Shown in pieces: positions 1-12,777 of a DNA stretch of 64,000 bases. The translations under genes and the position numbers were made by a program. Every line of letters starts with the position of its first letter. Position 1 is the stretch's first letter. Source of the DNA: Dipylidium caninum (lineage: Eukaryota; Platyhelminthes; Cestoda; Cyclophyllidea; Dipylidiidae); contig QEYB01000825.1 in the NCBI GenBank assembly GCA_017562135.1, positions 310,001 through 374,000 of the forward strand, in the 5' to 3' direction. The notes beneath the pieces were generated by a model. It worked only from the letters and a program-made list of their open reading frames with translations, made no database searches and was not told the DNA's origin.

Positions 1-197
1 AGGATAATGAAAAACTCAGCGTGGTCAAAACCATGCAAAAGGCCTTTTCATTTGCCTTATTGAATCGAAAAAAAGCATCATAAAATTACAGTTCTTTGAC
101 AATAAGGGGAAAAAAGGGGAATTTTCCTAGGGGAACCAGAAATCGAAATTTAACGTGCTAAGACCACAAATCGTCGGAAGTGAGGAGGGCCAGTCGT

Positions 198-1450
198 TCA
201 GTAAGGACGTGAACACACCCGGTGGTGAACACGAAGATTGCTCGAAGTGGAGAATTGTCGATCGCACTCAGGACAGGTATGCAGTCGAAGACCCCAGTGA
301 GCCCGCAGATGTGTGGTAAGGGCGTTCGACGTCACGAATCGCCGGTCGCAGAGATTGCAACGGAATGGACGATCTCCCGAATGTGTCCGCATGTGGGTCT
401 GAAAAATGGGGACAATTAGGCGCCTTCACAATGGACCTTTCTGCTTTAGCCTATTCAACCGTAAAAACTAACATGCAGTATTTAGATTAACTCGCCCGAC
501 ATGTTTTCCCTTGGTGGATATGGAGGCAATCATATCTTTCGTTTATGACACGTATAAGACTTAGTCTTAAAAAAACGCGGAAACTTCAGTTACAACAGTA
601 ATAAATTTAGCTCTACGAATATGGAGTAATAATCAACCTTTAGATTGCTAGAACTGCTGAAATCGGCACCGCAGACAGTACATTTGTAGGGTCTCTCACG
701 GGTATGCGTTCTTTCGTGAGTGAGGATATTGCACATAGTAGCGCTGGTTTTTTCACAGAATCGACATTTAAATGGCTTCTCCCCACGATGCAGTCGCATA
801 TGCTGTTTTAGGCTCGCCGAATTGGCAAAGACACGCAAGCAAAGGCTGCATTGGTTACGTTTCAAGGGAACATTGGAGGGTCTTCTGCTCAGTTGCTGCT
901 GATTCGGGTGATGCTGTTGGCGGTCGCCCGGATCCTCGACATTGGATGTACTGGTGTGATCACGACAATGTGAGGTGATGAAGGCATTAAGAAATGACTC
1001 CTGACCGTAGAATTCGCGCTGGTTCCGATCTGTGTCATAGCGACTTCGTGGGATTGTGGGGAAAGGGGCCAAGTGGCTGGAATTAAACATTACTACTTAA
1101 ATACTATTAGTAAATTCGGTATCAATGTGGAAAGAGGGACGATCAATTTAGGAAAAATACAACAATCAGCATCAAAATCCTTCTAAGGCAAAATCTTGTT
1201 TCGTTTGGCCTACTCGTGAAAAAAAGAGCTCCAGTACTGTTATTATAAACAGTCATGAAACGGTAGGAGTTCAATTATAACATCTTAAAAATGATCAAGA
1301 GAGTATGGTAAAAACAGATTACCCGGGTAAAGTGTTAAGGAATACGTGCTTTGGCATAGGGGTGATATTGGTTAAATCAACATCCTCATCCATCGAATAA
1401 CCGTCTGGATCAACTTTAGTTGCGTTTGCGATATCATTCGAGGCATCCAT
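198..1450 (-). CDS. C2H2 zinc-finger protein, five fingers, three exons
   Basis: Exons on the minus strand are 1323-1450, 638-1076 and 198-398. All junctions are GT..AG and the phases agree (2 then 0), giving 768 nt, 255 residues. The start ATG at 1450 opens an acidic N-terminus (MDASNDIANATK, then DEDVDL). A Gln/His/Ser-rich linker precedes five consecutive Cys2His2 fingers in the last 140 residues. Finger 1 begins CSLCLRVF, finger 2 CRFCEKTS, finger 3 CTVCGADF, finger 4 CNLCDRRF and finger 5 CPECDRQF. The linkers HRGEKPF, HTRERPY and HSGDRPF are the classic type that lets successive fingers track the DNA major groove. The likely role is a nuclear sequence-specific DNA-binding regulator. Finger 5 ends in a His-Cys pair (HHRVC). 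I cannot assign an orthologue. A further upstream non-coding exon is possible. Confidence 0.86.
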
Positions 1451-3767
1451 TTTGCCGCGAAAAACAGAAACTAAGGAATAAAAATCCAAAACCGACATAA
1501 CAAAATTGGGATTAGAGCAAAAATTATGTTAGATAACAAGCGCAAACGAGATAATTCATTAGAATAATTTCAACAAAGAAAACGATTTGGCATTAAACGG
1601 ACAATCCAACACCGCAATGCCTTATTAAAATAATTGAGCGGCGTGTCAAAGGTACGAAATCACTCCGTATGGAAAACTCCAAAAACCAAGAATAGGAGAG
1701 CATTAAAAAGGCAGTTTAAGGAGTCTTTCGTGAAGAGTCAATCATGTGGTAAACCTGCATTTGATTTAAAGTACTAGTAATCGGTTGGTGGTTTGAACAG
1801 CATGAGATTACAACAAAAATATTTATGCTCTGGTTTGTAAGAGAACTACCAGAAAGAAAAAAATACAAAATAGTCAAAGTGCATGGACTAAGGCATCCAG
1901 TTTTACTAGTACGTTGAAACAGTTATATTTCATTTGTCATTCCATTAAGTTTCAGATAAGGTAAAGTTCACCAATAAGATAGTCTAAAGACGAAAAAAAA
2001 TATAAATTTAAAAGCGGTGCGTTTTTCGCCCCCTGTAAATGTGTGATCGATATGTGGTAGCGTTATAAGCGGCCACTCAGAAAAAAAAAAATTGGAAGAA
2101 GCGTAGTTAAGGCCAACACGAAAAAAATTTTCTTTATAAGAAGTAATGAAGCCCGAAAGCAGAAAAATGGGACCTCTTCACTATATTACCGCGGTAAAAT
2201 AGAAATTCCATTAATCTGATATGTTCTAAACACCAAATCTGCTTGCGGAAACAGAAAACATTTTATCATTTTAGGCACCCATCTAGAGGGTTCAGTCAAT
2301 TAAAATAGCGCAACACGTCTCAAATGTAATAACTGTTAGCCTTAGGAAAATAAAGACAGAGTAGATTACAAACGAGAATTTGCCATGATACTTAAAAGGC
2401 GCTGATGCCGTTAATAAATAGTCGAAGGGGTTAGAAGCTACTTTATGGGGGCAAGAAAAATGACAAACATGTATAAATTCAACAGCGTTTTATACGAATT
2501 CGACCGCTAACGTAGCAGTCATATTACCTGTAAGGATTAGAGCAACCGTATAATGATGGGAAAGTGGAAAGGCGACCGGACTATGGAAAAGAAGAGAGGC
2601 ACACCAACACACAAGGTCAAATTTTCTAAAATGAGCGCCACTCACAATTTGGCTCAATTTCAAAGTCATTTACATGTTCATCATAAAATACTGCAAAATT
2701 TTTTCCTTACCGCGTCATCGTTATTTTGGTTGTGGAATGGTTTTCTAAATTGCACAGAAAGGTAGCACGTGAAGATTGCCGTGAAAGTAGGCGATTCCAA
2801 GTGTAGCGACTTGTACTGGCGGAATTCCTTGTCGTTTACCCCAGCCTCTTTTCCAGGAAATGTATTTGTTAGACTTTACATCTCCAAATGTAGTTTGTCT
2901 GAGCATCTACAGCATGTTAAGACTTTATTTGCAGTCTGGCCCCTCCGCAACAAGAATAAGGTGCAGCGCACCACCATAAGCAACCAATTCGCTTCACTTA
3001 AAGAATTATGCGCAACAGTAGCAAAAAGAGGACTCCCCACCACTCATCACAAATTTCCCTTCCACTTCGTACAATGTTAGTTTTCACTTCTAAGTTTCCA
3101 CCGTCGAACCTCGTTCCGTAGCCATGTACCCCTAAGTTTGAGGACTGCCAACCCGGCAAGTGGAACCTGGAGATACCGCAGTCCCAGCTAATGCCTGATG
3201 CAACTTAAAATGTTTATTTGCTTGCTTCAACAACCGACGCAGATTCCGATCTTTATCGAGCTAATTAAGGCGCCCAAAATTGAGATTTCGTAAGGCAGAA
3301 CAAGCACGTTCTGATGAAATACAATAACGGACCACGTCATGCATTTTAGTAAGCGCCAAAGGCCCAAGCTTTTTACTGCCGAACTCGAGCCCTTCGCATT
3401 TTATACAACTTGGACTAAATTGTGAAACCGACACGAATTTTCTAAAGGGAAATAAGTGGGACGTAAGCTGTTTGGACAACAGAGGTAAAAGGGGCGACAA
3501 TAAGGGCATGAAGAATTGCGCCACCGAAAGTCGCCAGTCATCAACTTCTACAGGACAATTGTACCGTTTTTCCGCCAATAAAATCACAAAAATTGGACCG
3601 ATGGAGTGTTTAACACCCATTGATGAAATGACAAAATTATAAATGCCTATGTAAGATGAAGGCTAAAACGAAGGTTACGAATTAGGCCTGAGTGGAAAAC
3701 AACCTGACACCAGGGTTCGAAAAAAGACAAGAACCTTTAGACAAACCATTTCCTTGAAAAAGATGAG
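1451..3767. other. AT-rich intergenic stretch, no gene recognised
   Basis: I see no exon with supporting splice sites or family similarity. Open frames at 2553-2765, 2769-3080 (+) and 3261-3620 (-) have unstructured, AT-driven composition and were not accepted. Promoter elements of the zinc-finger gene would lie just above 1450. Confidence 0.5.
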
Positions 3768-4123
3768 TTAAAACTGTATCATTTGGCCCTTCTTTTTTTT
3801 GTCACCGCCAAGTTCGAAGTGCTTACAACGCTTTATTTTCAGTTGTTGCTTGTATTTGCACTCCGTACATTCTAGCCGGAGAACGATTTTCTTGGTAGTT
3901 TTGGCTTTCTTGCGGAAAATTGGCTTCGTCTGACCCCCATAACCTAGTTTCGCATATACATAAATGGAGGTAACAGACCTGATTGTTTTCTGTCATAACG
4001 CCTTTTCCCTTGCGTATAAAGACCTGGTTTCCCGGCTTTGTACTGCGAAACTTTATGAACAGTGTGCTTCTTGCACTTGGAACTTTTGCAAAAAGTCCTC
4101 CGTGTCTTTGGAACGTTAACCAT
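3768..4123 (-). CDS. RPL36A: Large-subunit ribosomal protein eL42 (RPL36A/RPL44)
   Basis: Component of the cytosolic 60S subunit near the E site. Exons 3979-4123 and 3768-3943 (minus strand) are separated by a 35-nt intron at 3944-3978 with GT..AG ends. The joined frame is 321 nt, 106 residues, exactly the usual length of the family. The start [12 protein letters not shown], the block [18 protein letters not shown] and the C-terminal [19 protein letters not shown] are diagnostic. Zinc-ribbon cysteines are present: C12 with C17 (C-x4-C spacing as in yeast, not C-x2-C as in human) and the C-x2-C pair in LECTEC plus the Cys of KRCKHF. The ATG at 4123 is favoured because the family starts there. 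The AG just upstream (CGACAG) is a possible leader splice or trans-splice acceptor. Confidence 0.97.
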
Positions 4124-4433
4124 CTCTGTCGAAGCACGCAGGTAAGCCACTTGCGAGTAGCGCCAAACCAATGATTAGAAAAAAACGACGAAACCCATTT
4201 TTAAATAACTATAAAAAGGAATACTCTCAAGTGGTATTTTAAAATTAGTTACTTTAATGAGTTCAAATATAATATAACAAAAGCTACTTTTAGATCATTG
4301 AAAATATTTTTAACAACATATGAGTTATACGCGCCCTAAAACGCGTGAAATATTTCATTTATTGAAATGGCACGCAACAAAGGCAGCGATAAAGCAACCA
4401 AACATTTATTGATCGGTAGAAGTAAGCACTTAT

Positions 4434-4734
4434 TCATTTATCTTTGATATATTCCAGTTTGTGAATTCCGGGAAATTTTCCCCCTGTTCCTATTAGGCCT
4501 TCATTTCGGTGCAGATTGCGCAAAGAAAATTTTTTCTGTACACCGTGTTTCCGGGTGCCAAAATTCACAACCATTTCTGTCTCAGGCTATTTTAAGAACT
4601 TTTTTAACTCATAAAATATTTTTCTAAGCAACATTTAGGTTTACATGCAGTGCATCACTCTTCCTCACCAATGAGTTTTTTTCTGCTATTGTAGTCTTTT
4701 TCAAAAGGATCCTCTATTTTGTACTCGTCGGTCA
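4434..4734 (-). CDS. Unassigned small two-exon candidate (C-terminal part)
   Basis: I do not recognise this gene. A terminal exon at 4434-4576 (or to 4586) reads EMVVNFGTRKHGVQKK and ends FPGIHKLEYIKDK before TGA. A preceding exon at 4669-4734 reads TDEYKIEDPFEKDYNSRK and has a good GTGAGG donor. With the acceptor CAG at 4577-4579 the phases join (1 to 2). The peptide is basic, soluble and not low-complexity. No upstream exon with a start codon was identified; the minus-strand frame at 4732-4992 is not in phase. It could be a small nuclear-encoded protein or chance. Confidence 0.35.
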
Positions 4735-5207
4735 CTTAGCGATGTTCTTCCATTCTATGGAGGCTTTTCTCCCACACGAACCGTCATTTCGTGACCCTGT
4801 AAGTAGTTTTATTGGTTGTCTATAGCAGTCTAACCCTAGAAGGCATTTGCAAACGACCTCTGGTAACCAGCCACCCAGCATATCTACCAAGACTTTTCGC
4901 TTATCCCTATTGAAGACACCGATCTTTATTGCGGACGGCAACGCTGAGACTATAATTGGTTTACACAGCAGTTGTTTGCTCATGCTAAACACTGCTATTC
5001 ATTTGTTTAATCAGTTTTTACTTGGCAAAGAGAAATACTGTAAATATGTACACGGGATTTTTAAACACACAATGTGATCTATTTGTATTAATCGTATGAA
5101 TACACGTTCCAGATAATGACATAGTATCATGGTTTTGTAGCAAGAATCTCATAACTAAGTTCGCCTTGTTTTAACTGGTTGGCGTCGTGCCTCTGTGTCG
5201 GCTGTTC

Positions 5208-5262
5208 GTAAGCGTGATTATTGTCTTGTCACAAAATCATTAGTAATACTCTTTTCGTACAG
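5208..5262 (+). other. Probable 5'-UTR intron of eL37, 55 nt
   Basis: GTAAGC at 5208 follows CGGCTGTTC. A pyrimidine-rich tract ending TTTTCGTACAG lies at 5252-5262, ten bases before the eL37 ATG. This explains why the upstream frame appears open into the leader. The acceptor could instead serve a trans-spliced leader. Confidence 0.5.
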
Positions 5263-5272
5263 ATTCATAGGG

Positions 5273-5548
5273 ATGACGAAAGGCACAACTTCCTTTGGTA
5301 AACGCCACACTAAGTCCCACACACAGTGCAGGCGATGCGGCCGGAAGTCCTACCACATTCAAAAGAAAACGTGTGCAGCTTGTGGCTATCCATCTCCCAG
5401 ACTTCGCAAGTACAACTGGTCCGAAAAGGCTCGCAGAAGAAAGACTACCGGAACTGGTCGATGCCTCCACCTTAAAGCAGTTCACCGGCGATTCAAACAT
5501 GGTTTCAGAAGCGGCCCTCCACGACCAAAACCTGTCAAATCGAATTAG
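5273..5548 (+). CDS. RPL37: Large-subunit ribosomal protein eL37
   Basis: 60S ribosomal protein that binds rRNA through a zinc ribbon. A single 276-nt exon encodes 91 residues, close to the usual 90-97. The family start [12 protein letters not shown] fixes the ATG at 5273, although the frame stays open upstream to 5195 through the presumed leader intron. Two C-x2-C pairs are visible: CRRCGRK and CAACGYP. The conserved core [20 protein letters not shown] follows, then [13 protein letters not shown] and a short basic tail rich in Pro and Lys. It is transcribed away from eL42 (divergent, about 1.1 kb apart) and convergently with the HRI-like kinase, whose stop lies only about 300 bases downstream. 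Confidence 0.97.
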   Translation: MTKGTTSFGKRHTKSHTQCRRCGRKSYHIQKKTCAACGYPSPRLRKYNWSEKARRRKTTGTGRCLHLKAVHRRFKHGFRSGPPRPKPVKSN

Positions 5549-5844
5549 TTTTTAGAATATAATGGTTCAGGATGATCGCCTTTTAGCTGCACGCTTTCGG
5601 CGCGAGGTGGTCGGCTTCACTAGGCTGTAGGCCCCATTTCTCTATTAGAATGATTGTTCACCTTTCTCTATTATCACCAATTCAGTGAAGAAAAGATCAT
5701 TATTGCCGACTCTATTCCCTTACCTCAACTGCCCATGTAGGCGTAGTGTAACTAAAACCCTTAGTAGTCAAAATATTTGTTAACGTAAAGAGATGCGTCT
5801 TTGGAATTACTGTACAAGTCAGTGCGTTTGCGCTAGCTCTCAAC

Positions 5845-7295
5845 TTAGGCACGGCTTTCAAGCCTCCGCTTGAGTTCCGCGTTTTCCTTCTCCAATTGCT
5901 TGTTTCTGGAGCGGAGTTCGTCGACTAATTGCGTTTCGGCCTCCCTCAAGCTTAGGTTGTCTCTTGTCGCTCCGCTATCAATTGTCTGAGACGTCGACGC
6001 CAACATGGATAAGATTTCCATTGCTTCTGGCCTATCTGATGGTTTGGGGCTAAGCATTCTTTTGAGTAATTTTGCCTGAAAGGAGAGGAGTAGGTGCTTA
6101 TCCGCGGAAATATCAGCCCAGAGAAAAGTCGCTAACCTCCAAGGGCCAGTAATCAAATAGGAAGGGTGGAAGTGCGTCCTCCGCTTCTGGATTAGCATGA
6201 AAATGATCAATCCGCCGGGCCATCTCCGTCTCTGTCTTGCAAGGGTAGAGCATTTGAAAGAGGACAACTCCTAGACTGTACATGTCTGCCTATTAATGAG
6301 ACAAGCATTAGTTTGAATGGTCAAATATGGTGAACCTTTTGATTGTACAAGGAACGTCCATTAGAATTGCTTTTCAGAACTTCTGGAGCAGTATAAAACA
6401 GTGTGCCCAGATTGCCGGTGAGGAGATATGACTTGGTGGATGAATACATCTCCAATTGGCTTGAAGGACCGGGTTCAGCTTTCGGGGACACTTCTTCAAT
6501 GACAGGGAGGTTCTGAGGCTCTGGAAAAGCAAATAAGCTTAGGGCCTCGGCAACCAGAATTTGTTGGAACCTTGTAAAAGCAACTATACTCGGTAGAGTT
6601 TAGTAGGCTTAATAAATAAACGATGGCCATGCCCTACCAGACAGTTCCAAGAACGTGGAGAGTCCAAAATCACCGATCTTGACACAATACCGATGGAAGC
6701 AATGTGGAAGCCTACAAGCCAACTCGCTAACAGCTTGACACGATTTTTCGGACATGAATGACAACGGTGGACCCTGGATGAAAATGTTGGCTGGCTAAAA
6801 TATGTGAGAGAGAGTTATCGAAAAAGCACACTGTTGCAGAAATTAGGTCTGAGTCCATACCTTGATATCTCGGTGAATTACACCTTTTTGGTGCATATAG
6901 TAAATTCCCTTCGCTATCTGGTCGAAAAGCCACCGTACTTCGGCGCGATAAGACTGGTCTACCGATGAAACCCTCACAGTCTTGGGGGCCATCAATGCAG
7001 CTGGACGTTCGTTTCTCGTTCGCATCCAATCGCTCAGTGTGGAACGGCATAACTCCATTTGGATGACCAACGTCAACGGCCGCGCATTCAGTTCACTGGC
7101 CTGAAAAACGTTCGCAACAAACGAACAGGCAAGCAGAACGCATTTGTTAACATCCAAAAAAAGTAAACGATCCAGGTCACATTCTAGGTTTGATACTAAC
7201 CCTCACACAATTGAAGTTGTATCCACAAATACCATGTGCTCTCGGCAAAATATTATATTAATATTATATATTATTATATATTATATATTAAATAT

Positions 7296-7330
<35 letters not shown>

Positions 7331-9118
7331 GATATACAACTACGCGCTATTAGTTACAGAAATAGTTAGAGAAGGCGAGGACTGTTGAAGGAGTGGTACG
7401 GTGTAGTGGAATTACAAGAAGCATTACAGTTTATGTCAATTTTTTTATCCTGTTAGAGTTAACATAATTATAATTAGTGGTAAATCACCCACATAATTTC
7501 TTGCAATGAATTAACAGCACTATCCATTTGTATTTCATTCATAGGACTAAGTGTTCACACAAAGCGTATATCACAACTTCAGTAAACACAGACGAGCTGA
7601 ATAATACGACAAGAAATGAGGTAGGTAAAGATTGCAAAAAAAGTATTGCATGATATTTCCTAAAGGCGGGTAAAAGTGAAGAAAATACACATGCAAAGGA
7701 GAGAAAAACGAGCCAACAAACCGGAAAGTGCGCGATTTGACTCTCTGGAATGGCAAGAATGTTATTGCTGATCGAGCTAGTAATTTCACTTCTTTTTTCA
7801 CAGATTTCTGACCCTTCTTCCTCAATTTCCTCTGGATCACTTTCTTCATCGTCGTCAACTAAATGAAGTAGGCGACAATTGGCATCGCCAATACTTATAT
7901 TTGAAACCCAAGAGAGGTCACCAGTAGAATTGGTATTGGACTCTTCCACATTGCCAGAAATGTTGGAATAGTGCCTAAATGGGAGCAAACAGAAGGGAAA
8001 AGTTTATAGGTTAGGAGACTTCCCGTCCGATTTCAAATATTGCAGAAGGTTCTCTTTTTAACCGGAAACGGGCTCATATGAAATAATGATGTTTTACTTC
8101 AGTGCCATAATGACGTAAAAGTTTACACATAAATTTGTGCTGTACGAACTACACAAATCTAAACATGCGCAGTTGTGTCAAGTCACATGCAGAAATAGAA
8201 CGATGATTTGCTATAGCTAAACACTGGTGAAAGTTTATATTAACCGCAAAATATAAGGAGATCTCTAAAATCTAAAATCAGGACTACCGACAATCGACTT
8301 ACCTGGAATCAGGTTGTAACTGGAAAAAAAATGAAACTTTGATAACATACGAACCAAGGGGATGACGAATGAATGAGTGGCCAACTCACCCCAAAATTTG
8401 TTGAAGGTTGTGGTTCGACCCAGCAACTGTAATATCGTACGATGTTTGGATGATCAAACTGAGCCAGAAAATCCACCTCATTTTTCGCATGCCTCTGAAA
8501 AAATCCAATCATATCCATGATGAAAGTACAGTATAAGTGAAGCCTCATCACCCTAATAAACAAGCAGACACAGGAACCCGGGACAATGCTTACAACCGAT
8601 ATTAATGACAATCTTACCAATGACTTCGGTGAAGAGATATCACGAATGATTTTAAGAGCGTACGTTTTTCCATCAAGGCGATGCACAGCCTGATAAAATA
8701 AAGAGTGACTAGAAAAATGATGAAGATTCTTACACTGTATACCCTTGAAAAAGCTCCTCCACCAATCGAGATAAAATTAGTAAATTCTTCGTTGCGATTC
8801 ATGTGATAGTATAATTGAAAGTTTCTGCGAACTCGGTTACCACCTTTCATTGAAGTACTTTCCTACACAGAATTAACTTGCAAAACAGCATACAAGGTCG
8901 AGTATTTCATTTCTGTACATAATATCCAGCAAAACAGGCCAGTATTTATGTTCAAGGGGCTGTCCACGAACGGTTACCTCGATATCTAGAGACTGTTGGA
9001 GGAATTGGGTTATGAACCTTTTAAAGACAAATTCTTCATGTCTTGAATTGGAACAAGGCTGAGAGACTTTCCTCTTGCCTTTGGTGGAATTTTCGGAGGG
9101 TCGCGACTCATTTTTTAC
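5845..9118 (-). CDS. EIF2AK1: eIF2-alpha kinase, HRI (EIF2AK1)-like, 5'-incomplete
   Basis: Serine/threonine kinase of the integrated stress response that phosphorylates eIF2alpha to reduce translation initiation. Exons (minus strand): 8978-9118, 8734-8862, 8618-8689, 8390-8494, 8303-8319, 7722-7974, 6861-7100, 6638-6794, 6336-6520, 6137-6289, 5845-6075. Phases all agree, giving 560 residues without a start. Visible kinase motifs: glycine loop IGGGAFSRVYS, Lys in TYALKIIRD, Glu in KNEVDFL, HRDIKPANIF, IGDFGLS and GTLFYTAPEVL. An acidic insert (DDDEESDPEEIEEE) between N-lobe strands is typical of eIF2alpha kinases. ADMYSLGVVLFQM closely resembles HRI. A C-terminal coiled coil (ELRSRNKQLEKENAELKRRL) parallels the one in HRI and argues against PKR, PERK or GCN2. 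The first coding exon was not found above 9118. Confidence 0.9.
7300..7326. repeat. (TA)n microsatellite in an HRI intron
   Basis: About 27 bases of uninterrupted TA within a wider AT-only tract (about 7254-7326). It lies in the 621-nt intron 7101-7721 of the kinase gene. Confidence 0.95.
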
Positions 9119-10579
9119 CTTATAAAAGATAAAAAGAGCAATAGCATCAAATCTCGAACGCGCTCAACCGACGAAAAGGAAGTCATGTTTCTGTGATAGA
9201 ACAAAGGCCAGATTTATGCGATATTGCAATGGACAATGTCGACAGTGAATAACATGAAAGTAGAGAGGCGTCCTATTTGAAAAGGTAGTAATGATAAAAG
9301 AAACCAAAGTCGATAAAAGTTGCTACAACTAAAACACACTTGCAAACACTCTGACAATGTGTGCAACATAATTTAACCCTTACGCATATATAGAGGCACA
9401 GGATGAGAAGAAGGCAATGAAACTTCGAGAAAACAACCCAGTGAATGAAAAGCCAACGAATACTTCCAACTCATTGGCTTTTCCGAATTGTTGCTCTCTG
9501 TAGCAGTAAAGCATAACAAAGGCTTTTAATGTATGTTTTGATGGAGAGTATAAATTTAATAAAAGTGTAATGAATGAATAGGCAGCATTCTTATTATCTC
9601 CATTAATTAACATAAGTGTATAATGCAAGGTGACCTGCTTACCAACTCTTTCACTCTTTCGATAACAGTGCGCGTTCAAGCCCCGTGTCGAAGCACTCAC
9701 TTATGCGCCGTGCCCCCCACACCCGACTTCCATAATAACCGCATCCTTGCTATAGTTTTGTAGCAGGCTCACCACCAAGACCAAGCACAATTTTCCCCAC
9801 CCCGCGACTCATCCCTTAACATCGTCAATCCACAGCAAATACCTTTATCCCTATCCCGGGTTCAGCAACGCAATAGCTAAGCGCCCTTCAACATTGTCGT
9901 CATGCAATTGCAACATGACTGGTGGAGTGACTCATAGCGCTTCAAGGATCCTGGACCGTGGCTACTAGAAACCGCAATAATGCAGTTTTACGAGCCAAAA
10001 AATCGACCTCAGACGCCCGAAAGCGGGACACAGAACTGATTTCCGTCCCAAGTCTTCGGGGAGAACACAATGTCAACCATCCACTCGAGAGAACGCCATG
10101 ACATAAGAATGCGTTCACCTAGTTTCCAAACCCTTTTGCACGATTCTTGAATTGGAAAACTCGAGCCCTTTACACGAATCAATAGGTTTCGGTGGTTTCT
10201 GCCGGAAATAAAAACCGCCGTCCATCACGCAAAGCATTCTAAGAAAAAACCAAGGCAAATCGTGTCTAAAGCAACACCTACAAACTAACACCCTACGCGA
10301 AGGCAAAACTCAGTCCTCGATCTCAATAACGAGACTGTCTACCGAGAACAAAAAACGCACAGCCCACGACTAATAATACGCAAATACCAAGAACTAGCAA
10401 CCTCCAAACATCACTCATCCTAATACAGAAGACTATAGCCAACCACTAAAGCGCATTCATAAGAAAAAATGATAAAATTCTTAAGCAGTCAAGAATGTCA
10501 CGTAAAAAATATTATAATCCATGCGTCTTCATAAAATATGCATACCGGCTTATTACAAAGTGACATCTTGTAAACATCT
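9119..10579. other. Intergenic, upstream of HRI and downstream of PCNA
   Basis: Should contain the missing 5' exon(s) and promoter of the kinase gene. The open frames at 9380-9700 and 10115-10306 (-) have no family likeness and no convincing splice partners. Nothing else is supported. Confidence 0.45.
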
Positions 10580-11497
<918 letters not shown>

Positions 11498-12324
11498 TCT
11501 CGTTTCAAATTAAAAGTTATGCTTTGCCTTTGCTGTTGCAATTAACTAAAACGAAAGACATCGACTTCTTAATTTATGCTTAATTTTAAGCGAATTTAGG
11601 ATAGTTTTGTCTATCAGGTTATTGTTAAATTGGATGCGTTGAAAGCAATTTGTTATAGTCTAACAAAGGACTTATCTCTATTGTTTGCCAAAAATACTAA
11701 ACCGCGGTTTCTTCTCGTCGGAATCTGAAAAATATATATATTGTCTACTTTCTGTGAAAAAGTTTTTAATAAGGACTATATAGAATCACAAGACAATAAA
11801 TTACTCCGTCAAAAACCATCCGACGCCTAAAACCGCCCAAATATCCTTTTTTATGTACTCAACTCCTTTGCCTTTCTCACTTTTTATAACCGATTCCATC
11901 GCATCCCAGTAACCTTCGACAAATTTGATGCAAATTGTATAACTGCAGCATACATTAACTTTGCATTCTCTAAAGGTCTTAGGCAATTCGATGCACAGCA
12001 TCGTGCTCATTAACCCTCGCAATCTGTAAATCCCATGGAGTCGATCACCTTAGATTCCCCAATGTCCGATGAAAATATGAATTGTACTACAGACACTCCC
12101 ACTTTCATGAAACATTGCCTCGAAATTGAATAATCGCCACGACCCAATTACCAATAATTTATCCTCGAGGACGAAAATAGAATTCTTCTCTGTTTTCAAC
12201 GTTTTCTTCCTAAATCATTCTACAATCTCTCCACTGTTTTCCGGTAGATTTCGAAAATAATTAACTTCCAAGCGTGGTAACACGCCAACCCCCCTCTCTG
12301 AATGTTGAACTTACAAGCGAATAA
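11498..12324. other. PCNA upstream region
   Basis: Contains the PCNA 5' flank (no clear TATA or CCAAT seen) and, at 11801-12022 on the minus strand, an unassigned frame listed separately. Nothing else supported. Confidence 0.45.
11801..12022 (-). CDS. Uncharacterised short frame, possible terminal exon
   Basis: A frame with plausible amino-acid composition ending DIWAVLGVGWFLTE and a stop. An AG that could be an acceptor (GGATTTACAG) lies just above it. No family was recognised and no upstream exon could be joined, so this may be chance. It would be co-oriented with PCNA, with its stop about 300 bases upstream of the PCNA start. Confidence 0.22.
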   Translation of the reverse strand: MRGLMSTMLCIELPKTFRECKVNVCCSYTICIKFVEGYWDAMESVIKSEKGKGVEYIKKDIWAVLGVGWFLTE

Positions 12325-12606
12325 ATGACTCGGAACCCTCCAGAAGGTGGCATTATCTGTTGTAAACAGTCAAAACCCAAAAGGTAAGTAAAACATCTCT
12401 GTTAAATAGACTCGGTGATTCTTCTTTGCCTCAACCACGCACTCTTCTTTTGCGAAATGTATTTGCCTACAAGGGCTAGTAGCACCTTTGGACGTAAATT
12501 CACACCGCTACGAATGGGATGCAACTGCCATAATTCCTGAAAACGCGTCTGTTTGCATTTCTGGTTCATTACCGATCCCAAGCCCGTTTAAAGATCTCGT
12601 CCCTTA
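12325..12606 (+). CDS. Candidate small plus-strand gene (first exon plus tail)
   Basis: The ATG at 12325 starts MTRNPPEGGIICCKQSK and the exon ends at 12383 with a strong donor (AAAAG then GTAAGT). Downstream, the stretch from about 12470 reads VAPLDVNSHRYEWDATAII and continues to PSPFKDLVP with a stop at 12606, but only in another frame. The natural acceptor (CTACAAG before 12471) joins in a different phase and gives a short alternative tail. I cannot decide between them and recognise no family. It is convergent with BUD13, whose stop lies about 170 bases beyond. Confidence 0.3.
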
Positions 12607-12777
12607 GTACAAAAGTCGTCGCCGATTATCCCACTGCAAGGGCAAATAAACAAGGGATATAGTAAACAAATACGGAATGCTTTGGTTGACAATACTTCAT
12701 ATAGAAAAGGAAGAAATATACATTTTGTGCATAGACGACTCGAACAGCCGTCATGGGGGGGGATCGAGGGGAGGCTG

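Noticed and set aside
2553..3080. Two consecutive plus-strand open frames
   Set aside because: AT-rich DNA, no family likeness, no splice sites, no conserved motif.
5195..5272. Upstream in-frame extension of eL37
   Set aside because: The family always starts MTKGT; the upstream part contains a GTAAGC..CGTACAG intron-like segment.
3375..10170. Shared AACTCGAGCCCTT at about 3.38 and 10.16 kb
   Set aside because: Thirteen bases without extended similarity; likely chance.
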